Under the pieces are notes generated by a model. That model was not told the origin of the DNA and did no database searches. It saw only the letters and a list, made by a program, of their open reading frames with translations. A stretch of DNA of 64,000 nt from contig NC_063172.1 of NCBI RefSeq assembly GCF_023159225.1, forward strand, positions 64,724,828 to 64,788,827, read 5' to 3'. The stretch is from Perognathus longimembris pacificus. Its lineage: Eukaryota; Chordata; Mammalia; Rodentia; Heteromyidae. The position numbers and the translations under genes are program-made. Of the stretch, positions 57,270 through 64,000 are shown piece after piece (positions within the stretch are counted from its first letter, which is position 1; each line of letters opens with the position of its first letter).

Positions 57270-57890
57270 ACACATTATTTACTATTCTTCACACAACCTG
57301 CTTACTTAGTGATCTATTATTACCATATTCTCATGTCAGTGCATGAAAGGTTTGATTTATTCTTCTTAATATTTGCATAACTGCCATTTTATTTTTAAAC
57401 TCTTCCATTGATTTCAATTTATGACTCTTTTAGAATCACTGCAGGGAGCATCTTTGTACACACAGCTTTAAGCTGTCATTTCTTGACAAAAGTATTAAAG
57501 TAGACTCTCCTGACCAAAATGTGTGAACATTTAAATTTTAATTTTGTTGCCAAATTTTCTTCAGGAAACGATTTGAGTTTACATCCATGTCAGTCATGCA
57601 AACAACTCTATACCTTCCCAGATTCCCAACATTCCCAATGCATAGTGTTTGGTTAATGTTTTGGACCATATAGGAAAGACTATTTTATTTTGCCTTTCTC
57701 AGATGAATAGCAAAGAATTTTTTTAAACTTTGTTATTAGATTCCATCCATTCTATAAAATAATAGGACTTGTTATAACTCTTACATATGTTATCTATTTG
57801 TATTTCTTCTAATAAGTTCCTCTCAGTCATTCTCACTCGTTTTGATAATATGATTTACTTTTAATACATTATTAATTTTCAGAAATATTG
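57270..57890 (-). mobile_element. Ancient L1 (L1M-like), antisense
   Basis: Landmarks in antisense L1 order: 'gcatctttgtacacac', 'gttgccaaattttcttcag', 'gagtttacatccatgtcag' and 'ctttctcagatgaatag'. Highly diverged. Confidence 0.55.
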
Positions 57891-58111
57891 TATTCGTATG
57901 TCATATGCCATATGTTAGTTTACCTATTTGTTAATTATTTGGCCTATCAAATTCTAGGGAAAAAAATTGAGTGTTCTGTCCTCACGGTGGCTTCCTTTTA
58001 TTCTATGCATATTTTTTAACAGTTTTTGCTTTGTGTCTGACAATGTAAGATTGTTACATATGCTTATGCCCTTGGTGTGTTTCGATTCCTTAGTTGTACA
58101 GTTCCTAGATA

Positions 58112-58505
58112 GTTTTGTATTTGTTGGATTTTGTCACAGGTGCCAAATATCCGACAGAAGCAATTTCAGGAAGCAAAGACTGATTTTTGGTTCCCGGTTT
58201 CAGAAGGTTTAATTCATGGCTAACGGCCCCATGAGCTTGGGTAGAATATCATGGAAGCAGAAATGGGTGGTGGAAGAACTTCATTACATCATGGCAGACA
58301 GGAAGCACAGTGAAAGATACAAGAAGAGGCTGGGATAAGAAATGGCCTTAAAGACTCCCTACCCAGGGGCCTATTTTCTCCCACCAGACCCCATCCTGCA
58401 TTGTTTCTGCTGCCTCCTAATGACCTATTCAGTGTTCGTATCCACCACAGGATTATAGTTAGGCCAGTGATTAGGCTGAGATCAGATGGTTGTCTCTGGA
58501 AATGT
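58112..58505 (-). mobile_element. MaLR-like LTR (antisense)
   Basis: On the minus strand the order of blocks fits an old ERVL-MaLR solo LTR: 'ggtgggagaaaataggcccc', 'cccagcctcttcttg', 'cttcctgtctgccatgatg', 'aaaccttctgaaaccggg' and 'ggatatttggcacctgtgac'. No internal retroviral sequence is adjacent. Confidence 0.6.
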
Positions 58506-58511
58506 GGCATA

Positions 58512-59328
58512 TTCTTGCTATACTTAACTTATTTTATTTTATTATTTTTTCTTTATTGTCAAAGTGTGATACAGAGGGGTTACAGATTCATATGAAAGGC
58601 AGTGAGTACATTTCTTGTTCTACTTGTTACCTCCTCCCTTATTCCTCCCCTTCCCCTCTCCCCGCAAGAGTTGTGCAGTTGGTTTATACCAAGTGGTTTT
58701 GTAAGTGTTGCTTTTTGAATGGTTTGTCTTTTTGTTCTTTATCTCTCAATTTTGGTATTCCCTTTTCCTTCCCCATATAATAATATGGAGTACTCCATCT
58801 AATACCCATATAAACAGTATCCAGGGTACTCAGATGTGATACAGTGGTAGCGAGGGTACAGCCACAGGAAGGGACTACAAGAGAAACAAAACTAAACAAA
58901 CCAATCAGTCAAACAGACAAGGAAAAAGAGAAAATAAAGTAGTATGAGTTCACATGGCATGTTGAGAATAATTACAACAGTGATATAACTCTTGTTTCCA
59001 TAACGTGGAGTTTGTTTCACTTGGCATCTTCTTATGTGATCATATGGGTGTAGCTATTGGGGTATTTTGGTCTTCTACCATGACTAGCCTATTCCTGTAC
59101 TAATTATTCCCTATGAGGGACACCATAGGGTTTATGTGTCTTTGGGTCTGGCTCACTTCACTTAGTATGATCTTTTTCCAAGTCTTCCCATATCCTTATG
59201 AATGAAGCAATGTCATTCCTTCTGATGGAGGCATAGAATTCCATTGTGTATATGTACCACATTTCCCTATTCCACTCGTCTGCTGAGGGGCATCTCGGTT
59301 GGTTCCATGTTTTTCTTGCTGTACTTAA
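58512..59328 (-). mobile_element. L1, 5'-truncated, with TSD
   Basis: Body 58531-59312 on the minus strand: the last part of ORF2 and a complete 3'UTR of the first lineage. Flanking 16-bp duplications 'ttcttgctatacttaa' and 'ttcttgctgtacttaa' differ at one base. Confidence 0.92.
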
Positions 59329-60241
59329 TTTTGATTAAACTATCAAAAAGAAATGTGTAAGCAAATCAGCAAATGACCCTGCTCCAATTCCTTGCTTAAA
59401 CTTCAACACTCTGATCTTTACTTAGTATTTCTGGTCTTTTCACAGTCAAGTTACATAAATGTCTAAATACAACATTCCTTATATTCATATTTGATTGGAT
59501 GATAGAAGAAAAGAAAACATATTTCATGGACAACATTAACTTTCAACCACAAAATAACTAATCTTTTCTTGGAAAATTTGTATATTTTCATGCTAAGTTT
59601 AGGTGACTGGAAGACAGAAATATTGAAATCTAAAAATATAGCCACATTGTCTGTGACTTTATATAATTTTTATTTTGAAAGAATCACAATTTACTAGCAC
59701 ATTTAGCTTCTAATATGTCAGACTTACTAACTGGCATGCAAAAATACGTCATGTCTTTTGACCTTAGTATCTCTACTTCCTCTTTCGATACTGATGATTC
59801 TTTTACTGAATTCCCTAAAAGGTTCTGCCAGTTTTAAACCCAGGAGGCTGGTACTCCATTTGTTTAACTGGAAGCCATCTAATCCAAATAGACACATCCC
59901 TTAGGTGGCATCTCAGTGCTTTGTGAAACCAAAACTTCGGTTCTACACTGCACACATGTCTCTAGATGTGCCAATCTGTTGAACACATTAAAGTAAAAAT
60001 GCAGGTAGCCTTGAAACCATGGAGATTGCCTAAATTTGCAAGAATGAAGTCTTAACAAAATATCAACAATAGCATTCTAGAAAATAGCAAGCTCTCTTGG
60101 AAGCTGATTTGTTGAAAATCTACAATATCACCCACATTCAAGCAATCTCATGAGTTTAAATCAGAGACACTCCAGTCTATAGTACAAAGATAGCCCAGAC
60201 ATTTTCCAGGACCTTTAATGAAGAATGTATAATCAGTAATA
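59329..60241. other. Anonymous sequence
   Basis: No gene or repeat recognised. Confidence 0.4.
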
Positions 60242-60335
60242 AGACACGTGGGTATAGTTCAGTGGTAGAGTACTTGCTGAGCATGTATGAAGACTTGGGT
60301 CCGTCCAGTCCTCAGCATTGTAAAACAAACAAACA
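60242..60335 (+). mobile_element. ID-like tRNA-derived SINE monomer
   Basis: 'gggtatagttcagtggtagag' (A-box region), 'ttgggtccgtccagtcc' (B-box region) and an (A)nC tail 'aaaacaaacaaac'. A single monomer; no Geo half. Confidence 0.78.
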
Positions 60336-61079
60336 AGCCTACAGATTAATGTAGAACTGGATTCTTCAGAATTTCATTTACATTGGAAGTTCTACTTCTA
60401 AGGAAGTTCAGTTTCAAAGACACTTGATATACCCACTAATATTGACAGAGGCTATTAAAATTCTCTGGTTTGCATAGAGGTTATGTTTATTATGTCAAAA
60501 TTTGTACAGTTCTACTCCTTTGCTAGAATATCTCTGGTTTGTGATATGTTATAAATATGCTCTCCGAGAACCATTGGAGCCACAATGATACATGTGAAAA
60601 TAAGGAATTGCCTCAGCAAGGACAAATTTGCTTCTGCAGAAGGATGGGCCATTAGCCAAAAAGCTGGCAAGCAAGCACACAGCTCCCTTACTTATATTCC
60701 TAAAGCAACAGGCCCTGCCCCACTGCTCAGATTGGTTGAGCCTAAACTCAAAATGTGCTGTGATTGGCTAGTTTGAATAGGACAAATCTTATTTACATCA
60801 CTTGAGTTTGAAATAAGATGAACAGTTTACAAGTACTCTCAAAATATACCTGCACCTTCTGCTATGTCTTCCACAATCCAAGGAATAGCTTAATTCGATC
60901 TTGAAAAGAAACCAGTTTAAGACAAAACCTTATATTTTAAAAATGCTTCCTTATCCCAAAGTAGTTCCTCTTTTTTTTTTTTTTTTTTAAGTAAGAGTCA
61001 AGCCACCAGGCCAATGCAGGAACTTTAAAGCAGCACATTTTGATAGAAGAGGTAGCTTTTCTCACAGATATTGCATTAT
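60336..61079. other. Anonymous sequence with paired inverted CCAAT motifs
   Basis: No gene. Two 'gattgg' motifs (inverted CCAAT) occur at about 60731 and 60763, in 'cagattggttgag' and 'gtgattggctag'. A promoter or LTR fragment is possible but unproven. A poly-T run lies at about 60971-60988. Confidence 0.35.
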
Positions 61080-61440
61080 TGTTTTTAGCCCTCTGCTGGG
61101 AGATGTTTGCTATGCTATCGTACAGGTTCTCTCACCTTTATGTCTGTTGTGAATTATGCGAGCCAGGTGTGCAAAGCTCATTCCTCAGAGTAGCACTCTA
61201 GCGAGGTGGTTGGGACCTTTACTAGGTGAGGTCTTGCAAAGTGTCTTCCAGTCATTAGAGGCAATGCAGAGAAAGGGATCGCCTGATCCTGCCTTGATGT
61301 ACTCCCCCCTCCCCAAGCAGGGGCCTAAAAACAATGGGTCCAACTGATTCTGGAACCGGAACCTCTAAAACTGTGAGCCCAAATAACCCTTTTCTCCTTT
61401 ATTTCAGATAATTGTTACAGTAATGGTAAGCTAACTAATA
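61080..61440 (+). mobile_element. MaLR-like LTR (sense)
   Basis: Blocks 'gcctaaaaacaatgggtcc', 'ctggaaccggaacctc', 'aaactgtgagcccaaataac' and the end 'ttgttacagtaatggtaagc' follow the 3' half of an ERVL-MaLR LTR, the same family type as at 58112. 'aaataac' sits where the LTR poly-A signal would be. The left boundary is uncertain. Confidence 0.62.
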
Positions 61441-61496
61441 ACTCAGCCCTCAAATTGGCATTACTCTTAAAAATGGTAGTTCTTAAACATCTTTAG

Positions 61497-61859
61497 TAGA
61501 TTTAGGTAGTCCTTCCTTCCTTCCTTCCTTCCTTCCTTCCTTCCTTCCTTCCTTCCTTCCTTCCTTTCTTTCTTTCTTTCTTTTTTTTCTTTCTTTCTTT
61601 TTTCTTTTAGTTGTTTTTTTCAGTTGTGGGTCTTGAACTCATGACCTGGGTGCTGTCCCTGACACTCTCTGTGCTCAAGGCTAGCACACTACCGCTTGAG
61701 CCACAACATCACTTCCGACTTTTGAATGGTTCATTGTAAATAAGAGACTCCCGGGGACTTTTTCTTCCCGGGATGACCTTGAACCATGATTCTCAGATTT
61801 CAGCCTCCTGAGTGATGTGGATTGCAGGCGTGAGACTCCGGCGCCCGGCTTAGATTTAG
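61497..61859 (-). mobile_element. B1-Geo composite SINE with (CCTT)n(CTTT)n tail and TSD
   Basis: 61613-61850 on the minus strand is a 7SL-like monomer ('gccgggcgccgg', 'tcactcaggaggctg'), linker and Geo monomer ('tcaagcggtagtgtgc', 'catgagttcaagaccc'). The (CCTT)n 61511-61564 and (CTTT)n to about 61612 are its expanded tail. Candidate 9-bp TSD 'tagatttag' at 61497-61505 and 61851-61859. Confidence 0.88.
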
Positions 61860-63263
61860 TTCTATTAGACGGCAAATGATCTACATAAGAAAGGCATAGG
61901 AAAGAAATTACACATGATGATACAGTCTACTTCTCCTCTAACACACACATATCACATAGCCAATAAGAATTTAAGTATTTCCAAACAACTGACTTAGACA
62001 TTTATACGTTATCCTTTCAAGAATGGAGCTCTTTTAAATAAATGCCGGCACTGCTTGTATGTGGTGCGCACGTTGACACATATAAATGAGGTTAGACAAA
62101 CTGTCTATATATCCAAATATTTCCTAAACTTTTCAAAAACATTCCACCAACATGGTTTCTAATATTTTATCTCATCCATTCTTAGATGAAACACTAAAAT
62201 GAGCAGTATCAGACTAAAAATCTTGCTTGGAAAGCGTACCCATATTTGGTAGTTTAATAAAACTACTAAAATATAATTGCAAGTTAAAAATGAGTGAAAA
62301 ACTATAACATGGTTCTTGGTGCATAGAAACTACATTTGATTACTCATTAAGTATAGGTGTGTTTTTTCTTCTTGCTAATAAATATATTTAAAAATTTTAA
62401 TAACAGTGAAGGGAATTAAGACTTACTGAATTTAATGCCTACTTATTGTACTAAAATAGATTTATGTGGGTGTACAAGTTTGGAAAGATTTAGAATTGCA
62501 TCGCATAATTAGAGGCAGCTGACATCTTGACTATTTCAGAGGTTTAGATGTGATTTTAATTCAGAAAAAAGATAAATAGTTTAATTTTCTGGACCCCAAG
62601 CCCCATATATTCCTTAAGTTGTCTTTCCTGTATTAGATTTATTTTCATCATGAAAAGAAAATGGCCTATATGGTCAATCTATCCTCTGAATGATTTCATA
62701 TGCTTTCATCGAGCTCAAAATTATTCTTAAGGTGCTTATCATATTTTTAAATGTTTATACAATTACTAATTATGATCTGATTTCCTCAACAGACTGTAAA
62801 CTCAGAACAGGAACCAGATTTTTTTATTCCTGTTGATTTTCAAGTTTAACATGATGTATGACATTTAGCTGGTTTTCTACAAATACTTATTGAATAAAAT
62901 TACTACTGGTTATTGTATGTACAATTTCTTGTGCTATACATTAGTCATTGAGGACAAACAGACAATTCTAAAATTTAAGGGTTTCTTTAGGTACCTCTGA
63001 GTTGCTGGGGGAATGACTGAGGGAAAAATTATATATATATTCTTTTACCAACTTCCATTCTCTTGAGTTAGCAGTGAGTGAAACCATCTGGTCAACAGCA
63101 TGCCTTGGGAACCTACAAGGTATCCTGCACATTAAGATGGCCGGTGGATAAAAGGCTGGCGCTTGCTTTTGTGGACCCTACCTTCTGGACATGGCTAAGA
63201 ATCGATAATCAATGTGGATCAAGGATCTAAAACATCAAGATGGAGCAATTCTTTTAAGGCTTT
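61860..63263. other. Anonymous AT-rich sequence
   Basis: No gene or repeat recognised. Confidence 0.4.
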
Positions 63264-63930
63264 TTAAAAAATGTATCTGTATTTCAAAGGTGATATACAA
63301 AAGGGTGACAGTTACATAAGTCCAGTAATAAGAATATTTTTTTTTTTGGAACAGTATCACTTCTTCCCTCCTTGTCTCCCAGTGTTCCCCTCCCAAACCT
63401 CCTCCCCCCAAGTTATATAGTTTTTCAACACGGTGTCTAGTGAGTATCGCTGCTGCACTTGTTTACCCTTTGTCCCACTATTTCTGTGCTCCCCCCGCCC
63501 CTCCCCCAAATAGATAAATTTACATACAAGACAAAATGAACAGAAATAAAAATAGAGACAAAGGGGAGTAAAATAAAAAAACAAAAACCTTTGTTTCCAT
63601 TTCTTGGAGTTCATTTTAATAAACATCATTTTATAAGGCCATATGGGCATGGCTATTAAGGCTTTATGATCCTCTCCTAAGAATATCCTCCTTGTTCTCA
63701 CTGTGTGAATATTTAGAGCCGTCAAACAGAATGAAATTGCCCCATTCATAAGGAAATGGTTAGACTTGGAAAAAAAATTATATTAAGCAAAGTAAGCCAG
63801 ACCCAAAAGAAACATAGGTTGCATGGTTTCTTGCCATTATAATGATTAGAATGTGCCTATAAATCTACGAGAAAACACAATGGGTAGTAAAAGACAAAAA
63901 CATTACACTTGGACATGATAAGTTAAATAG
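63264..63930 (-). mobile_element. L1 3' end with inverted 5' part
   Basis: 63264-63720 is L1 3'UTR (second lineage) on the minus strand. 63724 to about 63930 is plus-oriented L1 covering the ORF2 end ('cattcataaggaaatgg') and the start of the 3'UTR up to 'acttggacatgataag', just where the minus part begins in element order. This fits twin priming. TSD not found. Confidence 0.8.
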
Positions 63931-64000
63931 TTGTCTTTGTTTTTACCAAGGATTCTTACCCAAAGACAACATTTGTATCTTCCTAATCTCTCATACCCAA

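Overview
The window is nuclear DNA from a mammal, most likely a geomyoid rodent (kangaroo rat, pocket mouse or pocket gopher). The main evidence is a dimeric SINE present in about 18 copies. Its left half is an ID-like, tRNA-Ala-related monomer. Its right half is the monomer called Geo in the IDL-Geo SINE, which from established knowledge is restricted to Geomyoidea. L1 retrotransposons, B1-like (7SL-derived) sequence, MaLR-type LTRs and abundant (CA)n tracts also fit a rodent. The species assignment is inference, because no database search could be run.

I find no host protein-coding gene, rRNA or functional tRNA gene that I can defend. The longest open frames are either L1 ORF2 remnants, partly fused to SINE sequence, or frames that stay open only because the DNA is GC-rich and repetitive (14.3-15.1 kb). 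The window reads as gene-poor intergenic or intronic DNA built by successive retrotransposon insertions.

Layout. 0-14 kb: AT-rich DNA with IDL-Geo and B1-Geo SINEs and a 1 kb L1 with a SINE inserted in its target-site duplication (6.6-7.9 kb). 14.0-15.1 kb: a CpG-dense island whose second half is a tandem repeat with long and short units. 16.4-19.3 kb: two L1 3' ends in inverted orientation plus a third L1 fragment. 19.5-22.5 kb: a degenerate antisense L1 hit by three SINEs. 22.5-24.0 kb: a GC-richer segment I cannot assign. 24.4-27.0 kb: a purine tract and another antisense L1. 27-36 kb: mostly anonymous sequence with scattered SINEs. 36.1-38.5 kb: two 5'-inverted L1 insertions. 38.8-39.3 kb: a possible gene remnant on the minus strand. 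41.7-42.5 kb: a SINE cluster including a 37-nt tailless insertion with a perfect 17-bp duplication. 47-55 kb: L1 copies of several ages, including an inverted one and one with a possible 3' transduction. 57-62 kb: an old L1, two MaLR-like LTRs, a recent L1 and a SINE with a (CCTT)n tail. 63.3-63.9 kb: another 5'-inverted L1.

The elements work together as one retrotransposition ecosystem. L1 ORF2 would supply the reverse transcriptase, and the SINEs carry A-rich tails and 9-17 bp target-site duplications typical of L1-mediated insertion. Two L1 3'UTR lineages and two lineages of the Geo 3' monomer (one joined to the ID-like monomer, one to a B1-like monomer) coexist.
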